Assembly (NCBI GenBank): GCA_038501785.1
Contig: JBAMJR010000053.1
Span: 7,809,001 to 7,873,000 of the forward strand
Direction: 5' to 3'
DNA length: 64,000 bases
From: Myoxocephalus aenaeus
Lineage: Eukaryota > Chordata > Actinopteri > Perciformes > Cottidae
Positions 41,882 through 53,735 of the stretch are shown here, piece after piece. The position numbers and the translations under genes are program-made. The notes under the pieces were generated by a model. That model saw nothing but the letters and a program-made list of their open reading frames with translations. It did not search any database and had not been told where the DNA came from. The first letter of the stretch is position 1, and each line of letters opens with the position of its first letter.

Positions 41882-43935
41882 GTCCGGCAGCTGAAAAACG
41901 AGACAAAACCAGCCTTCCGGTCCCAAGTGGAGAAACATCCTCAGGATATTTTAGTCAGTGAGTGAGTGGCTGATGGTGGCGGAGGGTGGGGTGAGACTTT
42001 GTTCCTCCCCTGCGCACCCCAGTCTCAAAGCTCCAGTGTCTCTTTGAAGGACGGCCTGCACAGCGGTCAGGACATGCAATGTACCGGACCCCGGACGAGG
42101 AGATTCCAGATAAAAAACATTGTTTGCCTTCTTGAATTTACAAAGGAAGAGATGCAGGAGGCAATATATGGAGAAATATGGAAGGATTTTAAGCTTTAAG
42201 AGGATGTCGATTTTGCAAATCACTGCAACTCATGAACAACAAAAGAAATGTATTTAGTCAAATTTGCATTAATCTGATATATTTGGTGTATGTCTGTAAC
42301 ACATTGTTAAAACAAGGCTGCAGAAGATGGGTGCCAGCCTTAAAAACAAGAAAGGAAATAAGACCTGGAGTCAAAAATCAATTTAAGTGTTTCTTGAAAC
42401 TAGAGTTTACAATACAATCAATGGAAATCTCTCTCAGCACCTCCCCAAACGCCTTCCTCAGGCAATACTGCTCGTTAATCATCTTCCACCCCCAAACCAA
42501 GATATCACAACGTATCAGTGTTAAAGCTTTTCATGCTAAAATAAGTACTAAATTAAACAATTGCAGTATTACAGAAAATGATTTGCTAGTTTGATTATCG
42601 ATTAAGTGAGAAACATTTGTTGTTTGCAGGTTGTGAAATGTGAGCATTTGCTACTGATATGTTTATGTTTCATTTTAATATCTTTAGGTTTTGGACTGTT
42701 GGACACAACACTGACACTGTTTTTACCACAAACCAATTGTTCCTGATGCAGACTAGGATAGTAGTAATCATCAAGGAAAATGATCATTAGTTGCATCCCC
42801 GCATGCATTTAATGGAAGGAAGCGATGGCTTGTAGTTTTCCTCCATGGTGATTATGTTTCGACGATAATGGATTCCTCTGTTCAACAGCCGGCCTTGGAT
42901 TCAGGTTTGACAAGCAGAGTTGGATCAAGTGAGTCCGGCTCTGCAGCGCGAGGGACTCACTGGCCGACTTCACGTACAGAGGTTCAGCTATTCCGCCTTC
43001 GGCCGGCCATCAGGGGGTTCCTCTCTTAGCTCCGTGGCATAATTGGCAAACCGTGCGGTGTCATCTTACCCTTCTCTTTCAATGCAGCCTTTTTACCCTC
43101 CTCCATTCCCAAACCAAAAGGGTGGAGAGCGAGGCAGTCTGTCTCAGACGTTGGGTTCGTTGCTATCCATTGATAGTATGGCTCGAAAAGCTGCCACTGT
43201 ACACACTGAGCTCCATATATCTGGGTCAGGGTCTGTTAATGTAGGTGACAGGGGGATCTGGGGATTAAAACCTCTTTATCTGCCTTTGCATAAATCCTGC
43301 TTTATAGCCTACACTTCAGCTTTAGCTAATATGATTTGTATTGTTACTAGTTTGCCTGCAGGCTAGCTTTATTTGATCTATGTGGACGTCGACATCGGAC
43401 CTGTGCGGTGGCCCTTCTGCTTTTGTGCGGGTCGGCCAATAAAACAGAAGGAGAGCGGGTGAGTGCTGAGATGGTGGTGGTGATGCACAGACTAGTTGAC
43501 ATGAAGGAGCTCAGCTCAAGCTGTTATTCACAGGACAACTGATGTGGTTGTCTCTCATGTTACAGAACATATCACGCACATATGACATATATAATGTGTA
43601 CATGTAACCACACAGTCTGGGCGTGACGCATGAATGTAACAAGTACACTGTTTCTTCTGTGTGTGTGCACCTGTTGATTTTCTCTCTTAAATGATGGATG
43701 TTTTTTGTATCTTACAAATTCTCTTATCCGTGATGCAAATAAACACTTTCAAAAGACTGATCCCTGTGTCAGACTCTCTCTAACGATCGTCTCTGCAGCA
43801 AAGTGCATTGTGGGATAACCCTTGTCAATGCAGGCCTTCTCCAGATGGGCCGAGCAGCTCAGGTTACACCGCATTTTTCACTGCCTCCTCTATCCCACAG
43901 CCCCCTGGCCCCTTTTTCCATCTCTCTCTCTCTCT

Positions 43936-43936
<1 letters not shown>

Positions 43937-43974
<38 letters not shown>
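43937..43974 (+). repeat. (AC)19 microsatellite
   Basis: Thirty-eight bases of AC repeat follow a short (TC)n run. Confidence 0.97.
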
Positions 43975-43976
<2 letters not shown>

Positions 43977-45848
43977 TTTCCTGGGTGGGTAGTCGGGCTG
44001 AGACAGTGCTTTGCCTGTGTTCTAATGCAGGCTACAGAGCATTAGTGAAATGAGATTATTGTCGTTCTTACGCAGTGTCTGGGCTGGAGGTGGACAGAGG
44101 TGTGAGTTGGGAAGGTGAGGATGCCATTATTAGACCATCAGACTACATTATGGCGGAAGACGCTTCATCAGCATGTCTGATGCTCAGGCTTCAGGGGAAA
44201 CTCTCCATTAGGCCCAAAGATCGATGGGCCCTGAGATGGATTTTTTTTTTAAAGACAGGTATTATGTTACAGTTTTTTTTTTGCATTTTCACAGATCTTC
44301 TCAGGCCAGTGGGTCAGGCAGGTCAACATTTATTTTGTGAATGGTTAAGTTGGTGGCATTTAAGTGTTCATCTTTCAGGGACATCATTTTTATTTTGCAG
44401 GTTCCATTTCCTTGTATGAGAACAATTTATTTCTTTATAAATTGTGACCCAATCCTATATATATATATATGCTCAGGACGAGGGGTAGGAGATTATCTCT
44501 TGTTAGAGCAAGTGTGGGCTTGGACTGTGAGCAGTTTGTACATATGTGGGTGCCCGTGTGGGAGTGTGTGTGTGTGCACGTGTGCAGGGGGTGCAGGGCC
44601 CGGGATGCACGTATTAAGAAACGATTAGTGGAGATTAAAGCTCTGCCCTAGAGTCTGCCTGCACGACTCCAGGCAACAAGAATGACCAGCCCCCCCTCTC
44701 TCACCCTGCAGTGCCCCCTGTGGAGCCGGGCACTGAAGCCCTGTAGCCCTCGTCCACCGGCTGTGGAGAATCAATAGCGCTGCCTTCTCTCTGCCCAGCG
44801 ATCTTCCACCACTAAACAAATTGCCCCCAGGACAGAGCAAGCGAGCACTCACTTGGATGGTTTTAAAGACATTCATTCAGGTTCAAAGTCCGTCAGATGG
44901 ATCTGAGGATTGGAAGAGTGCACGATGATGTAACTTGTAACAGTGTCACACGCAATGCAGCACAGGCTCTTTCTTTGTAAAACATTGCTCTGAGGCCAAG
45001 ATGAGGGCCAGTGCAGGTGCAGCAATCAACCAACAAATATGTGTTCACCCAGAACATGACTCCAGTCATTGTTTTCTTGGGACACATATTCTATAATTTT
45101 GGCATTCTTAAAGAATATATTTCATGAGATAAAATATACAGCATATTTGGCATTGAATAATGATAAAATAATCTTGTGTTAAGATCATTTATCATACAAA
45201 GAATGGTTGAATTCATTGCAATATTGTTGCAAATTTGTATTTGGTTTAAGTCACTTTTTCTCAATGTAGGGTAGGCAGAGGCTATAAAAAATATTTATAA
45301 AGATCTGAGGAAATAGGTTATACTCCAGTTTAATTGTCAAATACTATACTGCAGAATCCGGTAGGGAAATATATAACACATAGTTAATATCTCTTTGTCT
45401 AGCTTTACTCGTTCAGTTTCGATAATGGTTATTTTAGTTCATATTTTGGAATGGAACAAAAAAGGCGTATTATTCACTCAAAAAGCAGTGTAATTTACTA
45501 CAGTTCTATCAACATCAAAATGAATTAAAATACACATACACACTACTATGATTTAAACATTTTTAACTCTGTTGAAGGCCCCATTTTAAGACTGGAGTTG
45601 GCAGCATCACTTTCAGACACGTTCTGTCCTTTTTGAACTTGTGCCATTTCATAACTCAGTTATGTTCAGCTTTAATGATACAGTTGAAAGGTTTTGATGC
45701 ACTTTGTCTAAGTGTAGCTGAGTGGATGGTGCGGAGAGAGAGACGGAGATGGAGACGGAGGAGGGAGAGGCTTAGGTAGCATGAGGTGTAGGCCTTTTTC
45801 CAAGAAAGCGCGCTAATAAGGCCTTCTTAATCTGCAGTGACAGTTTGA

Positions 45849-45859
45849 TGCGCATGCGT
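45849..45859. promoter_or_regulatory. NRF1-like binding site
   Basis: TGCGCATGCGT contains the core GCGCATGCG of the NRF1 recognition palindrome (YGCGCAYGCGCR), with one mismatch at the end. It is isolated in AT-rich intergenic DNA, where such CpG-containing words are rare by chance. Occupancy is not known. Confidence 0.4.
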
Positions 45860-46839
45860 GCCGCGCACATACAATGACTTATACAACGTTTTCTCACACA
45901 CAACACACCCTTGAGTGTTTTCCGACCAAACAAGGGGTCCAAATTAAAAAAGATAGAAGAGAGAATAAAACAAGAAAGAAAATGGGATCTTTTCATCTGT
46001 TTGAATACAACCTTCCGCTTTAATCTGCAGGAGGAGCGGGACGTACACTGATGCTTGATAGATTAAGGCCTGAACGCTTCTCTCTCTGTTCTGCTCTGCA
46101 ACAGAAGGGCCCGGCTAGCAAATCCCAGGCTTTAAAGCAGAGGAGGTTCAGGCAGCTTATGATGTAATCATGGCCCTGTTTGTCACAGCAGGGAAGGTGG
46201 GGGTGCTGTAGAGGAGGGTGTGGAAGTTATTGGGTTTTATGGCAACTATATCATTACTAGACACAATGCAGAGACATATTGCACTCTTCAAAAAGGGAAT
46301 AAAAGTTGTGAATACCAAAAGGTGGAATGTAAACCTACCTGTAGGTGTAAGTCTCTTTTGCAATTAAGGAGGATGTGAGCCATGGTAATTATTTCCAATA
46401 CATTTTAAAGTCAAGCCCAAGTCCAAGCTAACTCACAATTTGTAAATATTTAGTTACTAAACAAAATGCAAACTAAACAAATTGATAGACGTACAGATAA
46501 AAAGATATCACCCAATAAATAAAGTTCATGATGTTATGGCTAATGTGTTTACTTGCACATCGAGCAGACAAAAAAAAGTTACACTGAATTGTTTCCCGCC
46601 ATCTGGTAAATATAATATAATATATCTGTTTTGTTCTCCACCTGCTACTGAAAGAGTTCAGGGGTTGTTTGAGTCAGTGGAGAGTTAAAAGGCTTTACAG
46701 AGCTGCAGAAACGCCCTTATTGAATGTAGTCATTGGATTGAATGTTTATGTCAAAAAACAGTGACTACTGTAAAATTTTCTTTTTTTTAATGCATTGATG
46801 GATACTCTTTTTCATTCTCCCAGCTCATTTTACAGCCAC

Positions 46840-48010
46840 TAGGTGCATGGTTCCGACTCTGTTTTGTATAATACAGGCCTCAATTCTTGTCCTTTGAACC
46901 CTGAAGGGGGGCATTTTGTTCCCTGGCACTCTGTTGTAGAAAGCATATTGTGTATTCAAAGTGGATCCACCCCTACAACTGAAAAAGAAGTCACCTTCAT
47001 GGCATCAGCCTCAGAAACCTGGATAAATAAGGGTGGTATTCAACTCAGGCACCCAACACCATGGTAGGTCCCTCAATGGCGCCCTCTTCATCTACCCAAA
47101 CGTGAACAACAGCCTGTTGGGGGGATTGCTTCAGTTTGGGAAGGAGCCAGTGGCTGTGGTACATTACATTACACGTGTTACATTGACACTTCTGACCTTC
47201 TCAGGATTGGAGGATGTCCAAAGCGTGCCCAGACAGAGATGAAATCAATTCTCTAATTCTAAAACTCTACTCATCCGGCATTATCATAAGCAGGTCCAGC
47301 ATGAGGGACATACTATTCTTGGAGAGCAGCAGGTCTGTGGGTCATTGGTAGAAAACGATGTGTCAGCAGCATCCTTTATTACTGTCATATGCCGAAGACT
47401 ACGGAGGAAAATATAAACTCAGAAGGTTTGTGGCCACAGTACCAACAAACCTTTCTCATTTTAGGCTTGGCTGTCTTTGGACCATGGACAGTCATGGCAC
47501 TGCAGACTAGAGGAGGTCTAGCAAGAAGCAAATGGTGGGCGGTGCTTTTACATGTATGAGCACAAAGGCTAAATATAGATCAAGGTCATCGAGGGGATGG
47601 ACTCTTCGAGCTTCTTAAGTTCTCTGCAACAGTTATTCTCTGTCAGAGGACAACCTAAAGAGATACGGTCTTATTGTGATGCATATTTGTTCAGGGCCTG
47701 CAGATAGAATCAGTGAGCAGCAACAAGGAAGTGCAAAGTTATCTGAACAACAATGGATGTAGATGGGTCTTCAACCCACTGCACTCACAACATATGAGGT
47801 AGTGACCGAAAGGACTCATAAGGTGCATCCTGCATTCCATGCTGTTGTAGGTTGGCCCAGCAAAGTTTACCTAAGAAGTCTTGACCACGTTCATGGTGGA
47901 GGTCTCCGTGTAGTGAACGTTCTCCCGTTGGTTCCCGTGTCCACAGATCCAGACTCCCCATCCCCCGAGGATGGATTTGATGAAAATAATCTCTACGCCT
48001 AGTACAAAGT
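46840..48010 (+). pseudogene. Decayed BEL/Pao-type LTR retrotransposon fragment (integrase region)
   Basis: Broken plus-strand frames carry patches typical of the integrase end of fish BEL/Pao polyproteins: NGCRWVFNP near 47,746-47,775, FMVEV near 47,892, and PLVPVSTDPDSPS at about 47,929-47,967. Stops and frame shifts lie between them, no terminal repeats were found, and the upstream part (46,840-47,700) is only weakly recognisable. It is a dead relic. Confidence 0.6.
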
Positions 48011-48142
48011 CTCTCCAACAACCTTCGGCATTGCCGGAGGACAGAGGTCATTGATCCTGTCAGGCTTTATGAGGCATATAATACACGAAGGACATGTATC
48101 AATGAGGTCAATGTCCTAAATTCTTTCCTTTATGGTCATTCT

Positions 48143-49341
48143 TTTATTTCAGTTTTACTTCATTCTTATGCTGTCAAAACTGAACGGTGGTATATCATTG
48201 GATATATCCATCATTCTTTGACCAGTTGAAGGTGTCTGGTCCTTCAACTGGTCAAAGAACCAGTTGAAGGACTAGTTAATGAAAGGGACTCCTTGACGAG
48301 AGAGACACAGTCGACAAAAATCAAGAGAGAAAGTGAAGGAACGGTAAACAGTCTGGACTTTATTTTTTAAATAGTGGTGAGAGTTGAACCAACTGTTACA
48401 GCTGCTTTGAACTAAGTCGATTCTTGGCAAGCAAATGTTTGGTTGCAAGATGTTTAATATTAGCATCACACATACTGCAGCCCCGGTCCAAGTATATGAA
48501 CTTTCTGTGATATACAAAGTGATGCAGTGATCCAACAAGTCCTCAGTGACATACATGTTCATGTTACAAAAATAACATACCAAGGGGTGCCCCTATTCAT
48601 GCACTGGAAATAAATTGATCCGGTAGACAAAATGTCTGCTTCAGGACGAAAGCTCAGCAGTCCAGCAGTAAAAAACAGCTCGATGTAAATCCTGAGTCTT
48701 CACAAATCTTGGCATGTGCGTGGACTACACTAAAACAGCACAGGGAAAAGCACACAAGATGTTTCAACATAATATTTCATAATCTAACGTGAGAAATGTC
48801 TGGGAGCTCAAATGCTGGAGTTTTAGGTGGGGGTGGAAACAGTGAAATTTAGAATAGTGATCAAGGATATAGGAAACAGAAGAGGCGGGATCTCTGACTT
48901 ATGACACTGAATTGTAAATGCATCCTAAAAACAAAACAGTCAAGCGCAGAGACAATAATGAAAATTCATAACAGTGATATAGTTACACACTGTGGGTGAA
49001 GCAGTGGTGGCTTTCCTCCGGGCTTTTTGGTTCATCTTCGTTTTGAAGTAAAGGTTCATTGTAAAGAAATAAATACTAAATACTCAACATCACAGAGCTT
49101 TAAAAAAAAAAACAAAAAAAAACAAAAAAAAAACATGAAGCTAATTGGGAGAAAAATTACACCAACAAAAGCAATATCTTTACATAGTAAACACATTGAT
49201 AACTCATTTTGACTTCCCCTGCAGATGTACATTTAAAATATATTTGACATTGTACACAGCGTGATGATCTGGAAAAAGCAGGAGAAACAAATCCCCACGG
49301 CGGCCGTTCAGTGCCTCCTACTCCTTCCAGGGCCTTAATTG
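48143..49341 (-). other. nrf1 3' UTR (approximate)
   Basis: Noncoding sequence follows the nrf1 stop on the minus strand. Candidate poly(A) signals (TTTATT on the plus strand) are at 48,359-48,364 and 48,143-48,148. A poly(A)-rich tract on the plus strand at 49,101-49,133 becomes a T-rich tract in the transcript. The exact end cannot be decided. Confidence 0.5.
48216..48257. repeat. Perfect 17-bp inverted repeat plus third copy
   Basis: The arms at 48,216-48,232 and 48,241-48,257 (CTTTGACCAGTTGAAGG and its complement) enclose an 8-base spacer. The core AACCAGTTGAAGG recurs immediately at 48,258-48,270. It can form a strong hairpin and lies near the expected 3' end of nrf1. Confidence 0.9.
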
Positions 49342-52300
49342 TCACTGTTCAAGGGTCACGACCTCCACCGCCTGACCGTCCAACGTGACAGTGTTATCTA
49401 TGCGTGTGGCGACAGGTGCCATGGCGACCTGGACGGGCCTGTTGCCGTGGGCGAGGCTGGTCACGACGGTCTGGTACATACTGACCGGGATCTGGACCAG
49501 ACCTGAGGGGAAGAAGCAGAGATCTGTTGGATTCAAGCACAGCATCAGCACCGTTACCCTGAATGCAAAGTATCCCAGTAGCTACAATTAAGAGTTGAAA
49601 ATAACTAATCAATACATCTATTAGTACGACAGAAACTATCCGGCAATCATTCTAATACATTATCATTGGTTAATACATTGAAATAAAATGTACCAGGTAG
49701 CATTTGGGCATGCAACAATGTAAAAAGTGAAGAGTTGGTATTTTTCTCCATATGATTTTTGTCAGCCTTGAAAGAACTTGAAAGCCTCAAAGAACGTACA
49801 GGCATTTCTTATCAATTGATTAATCGTAATTTATCATTGCATAACATTTGGTTGTTTTGAGATTCTGAAATGTGAGAGTTTGCAGCATTTTGTACTGTTT
49901 GGATGAATAAGCAACGTGAAAGCATCACCTTGGTCTCTGGAAAAGGGCCTACATAACTATCAGACAATGACATTTTATGGACTGGAAAAAAAAGATTGAA
50001 AAAAAAAGTAACCAACATATTAATGAATCATGAAAATAATCATTAGCCTTTGGCCAGAGGTTGTCTTGTCACGAGACTATGTGTTTGAAACGGCGTTCTG
50101 GAGGCAGTCAAGTCCAGGTAGTGGTCTGTGAAAGGAGGCAGCCATGTTACAGAGACGGTACTTCTGATGAATGGTTCTCGGCTCCCTTCCGCCATACCCA
50201 GCTCTGTGTGTCTGTGTGTGTGTGTGTGTGTCTGTGTGTGTAGGGATTACTGCTGCAGTCACGTGGGCCTCTGACCCACCCTGCAAGCTGTCAGTGTCAC
50301 AGGCAGGCAAGAAGGTCAGTGGAGGGGATGGCAGTGGCTAATGCCCGCTCCCATTAATGTAAGCTATGACACTGGACTTGTATCCTTTCAATACCTACAA
50401 TATTTAAAGATTGTGAAAAATAAAATAAAAGCACAAACATATATAATGAACTATTCATCTTTCAGGCCCCCGTTGTTGGGCTCGTTTGTAATTGTTGGCC
50501 CTCTAATGTGGGCCCTTGACCAGCCCACTCGCCAGTGATTTGTGACGGGGGTGAGTTCTGCTGGTGCAGGTAATTGTGCTGGCGGTGATTATGGAGGGGA
50601 GCTTAGGGAAGAGGGCATTGGGCCTGGCACAGTGACGTACAGAAGGGCCTCATTTGGCCACTCAAACCTTGTTACTTAGACATGGAGGGTTGGATGTGGT
50701 GTGTGGCCGTGTGTATGTATTAGTGTGTGTCTGCATGCCTGTGTCAGCGAAGGGTCACTACACAAGCCAATCAGCGTCGTCTGGGCCGGTGCACTTCAAA
50801 CGGAGCCCTCCACTCCACCGTGTAGCACTTCAGTGATTAGCTAAGGTCAATACTCAGGAGGAGGACTGGCTTTGGCAGCTCCATTAGCTTTTTTAAGAGA
50901 GCTATTGCTGCCAAATGACTCCTCATGGTTTAAGGAAGCAAGATGTCAAACTACAAAAGGCTCAGAAGTTAGATTTAAATTAATTGAAATTACATTAGTA
51001 TTGCTAATATACATTGTACATACTGTACTTTCTCTGATGAAATCAAATGCATTTTTGACTAACCAGATTTCATAAAAAAGTGTAATTGTTTATCCCAGTG
51101 ATTTTCAACCACTGTGCCGTGAGAGATAGTCAGGTGTGCCGTGGGAAAATGGCCAATTTCACTTAATCGCTCCAATAAAATATTATTTAGTTGCCGCAAA
51201 TAATTTGTTGTTTGTTGTTGAGTGTCTGAGCCTGCAATATAGTAGCTAGCCTAGTAATTAAGTACTCTTCCATGCCAGTAGGTAGCGCAATAATTACTTA
51301 CCATATATGCTGTATTATGCTACAATGTGACATTTTGTAACTTTTTTGGTTGTTGGTTTGCTGCGGGATTTTTTTTTTATTGTAGAAAATGTGCCGCAGC
51401 TCAAAAAAGGTTGAAAACTGGTTTAGCCAATGGAAACATCAGATTCAAATTCAGATTCAACTTTATTGTCATTGCACATAGTACAAGTACTATGACAACG
51501 AAATGGAGTCATAGTACTATATAGAGTCATACAGTCATAGTACTGTATAGAGTCCAAGGGGTACCAATACGATTCCTGCCATTTAACACACTATTTGGGT
51601 TCTGGTTTTGTATATTATAAAATAAACTATAAAATACTGCCACAGCAAAGCATTCCCTCAAAAGAATGCAAGAAATCCCAACTTTGGTTTCAACAATCTG
51701 TACTGTTGCACACTTTCAACACACTTTTAAAGCCTCTTCTCCAAATAAATGATGCCACACACTGAGTGAAAAAAAAGGAATGCAGATACACTTGTTTAAT
51801 TTAGAAAAGGTCTATATTCCTGTGACATGTATATGTGTGAATGTACATAGCCGAACAAGGGAACATGGGGTTGCATGCTGACAGCTGGCTCTGTGATTAG
51901 ACCATGGACTGATAATGGAAAGGGTTGCCCCTCCTTAGGAGCCCATGAGGATCCTGGAGTAGTATTTGTGTGTGTTTATCCCACTGTAGGATGGTGCTGA
52001 CTAGAAGATAGACATAAGAAAAAAGATTGACAGCTGATTAAATGTGTGGAACTAAACCTTTGTTTATCATTGCATTCATTATAAATTACTATGATTCATA
52101 GCCTCGGTATTCTAAAAGAGATGATTGAATTGTTTCAGCACCAGCAATAATCAATATGACAGGATGACCATATCAATAATAACAAATAAAGATTAAAAAA
52201 ATCCTAAAGATAAAATGGAAAGGCCAGAAAACATGTATTTCACGCTTAGTTTCACATGAATATATGTATCCCCGTGGAATAGGCCCCTGACATCTCCAGT

Positions 52301-53697
52301 CTTCATTTAGTAATCAGTTTAGGATTAGCGGCGTACACACTGATTGTAGGAGCTATTTATTGGATTTAAAGTTATTTTTAGTCACAAGTAGTATTGTTTA
52401 ATTATTTTAGTTGGTCACTTATTAGGTTAGATTTTTTTATGCATTAGGATATTTTTTTGGTTTAGTTAATTATTTGTAGTTGTTTACTTAGTCTTTAGAT
52501 TGTTTATTGGTTTATTAATTGGGTAATGCTGTGGGCACCTGGGGTTTATATATAGGAGTAGGCGGGTACAGGACCAGGATGCACCTGGGTAGGCCTATGA
52601 TTTTTTTACCAGCACAGGAGAGGCAGCATGGGGAGTTTCTTTGTTCTTTTGTTTGTTTTGTTAGGTTACAATAAATATCAGAAAAAACAGACTCCTGCAT
52701 GGACAATGCATTCTTTTGGCTGCGTAATCTACATACCCACGGTGCATCAGTGGCTTTTTGATTTATGTTTATTTTCTTTGATTTATGTTTGATTCATTGG
52801 ACAAATGGCCACTACACTGATGTTAATCACTGACGAGCAGTACCTTTACATTCAGATACTTTTCTTTGGCCAATGCAATCGAACAAGGACCTGATAATGT
52901 CATTACAAACTGGTCCACACACATTGCCACAGCAGTGAATGAAGTATGTGTGTGAGGAGCCTGGCGATGGGGGTCCTACAGCTAAGGTATCACTGAAAGG
53001 AGGGAGTATTGCTCCAAGATGCACACGCAAAAAAGCACACCATCTGTCACATCAGCACAGAGTAGATTAGAGTGTACGCAGGAGCTCAGGAGCCGCAGTG
53101 CTACAGCAGGGAAGCTTAAACTTAGTGAGACTAATTAGACATGCCATTGGCTGGGGAACACAATTAGTGAAGATGTTATGTCAATAATGTCTTGATCGAA
53201 CTGCCCGAAACAGATTTAAATAAATATAAGTTTACAGCTCACTAAAAAGTAAACTACTGCGTGTCTATTATATAGGGAGTTTGAATAAAGGAGAGTGATT
53301 TTTAGACACACATAGCTCGCGTTTTAGCATCTGAACTTGCCGTTTACTAATGACGGCCAGTGTGCGACATAAGCAGACAGTACTTTACCAAGTTATCACA
53401 ACAAAAGAGACTTTATACTGTACATGCGGTGTATTTTGCTTGTTGATAACGTCATTGGTGAATATTTACCTGTTGCATCTTGAACCCCTGCCAGTGCTCC
53501 AACAGCAGCGGCTGTCTCTGCCAGGACAATCTGCCCTCCGCCTTGTAGGGTGGCTTCTGCCAACGTCGCAACAGCATGGGCTGCTGCCTCACTGCAACAC
53601 ACAAGAACACACACAACCATTAATAGTGGACAATAAAAATAAAAATAAAAGATGGATGTACTCTTAAGCTTCTGGATACAATCATTGGTACAAAGCA

Positions 53698-53735
<38 letters not shown>

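Larger units (their letters stand above)
41882..46840. other. Intergenic region between mir-182 and the nrf1 3' side
   Basis: No gene is supported. Possible 3' ends for the microRNA transcript are AATAAA near 43,438 and 43,738. A CA repeat is at 43,937-43,974, a short (AT)n near 44,456-44,470 and an NRF1-like site at 45,849-45,859. From about 45,080 to 45,600 the DNA is AT-rich and featureless. Confidence 0.5.
49503..53469 (-). other. nrf1 last intron
   Basis: No coding exon lies inside. It contains a short GT-rich tract at about 50,205-50,240, a 325-bp MITE at 51,096-51,420 and a retrotransposon-tail-like stretch at about 51,440-51,545 (separate entries). The rest appears featureless. Confidence 0.8.
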
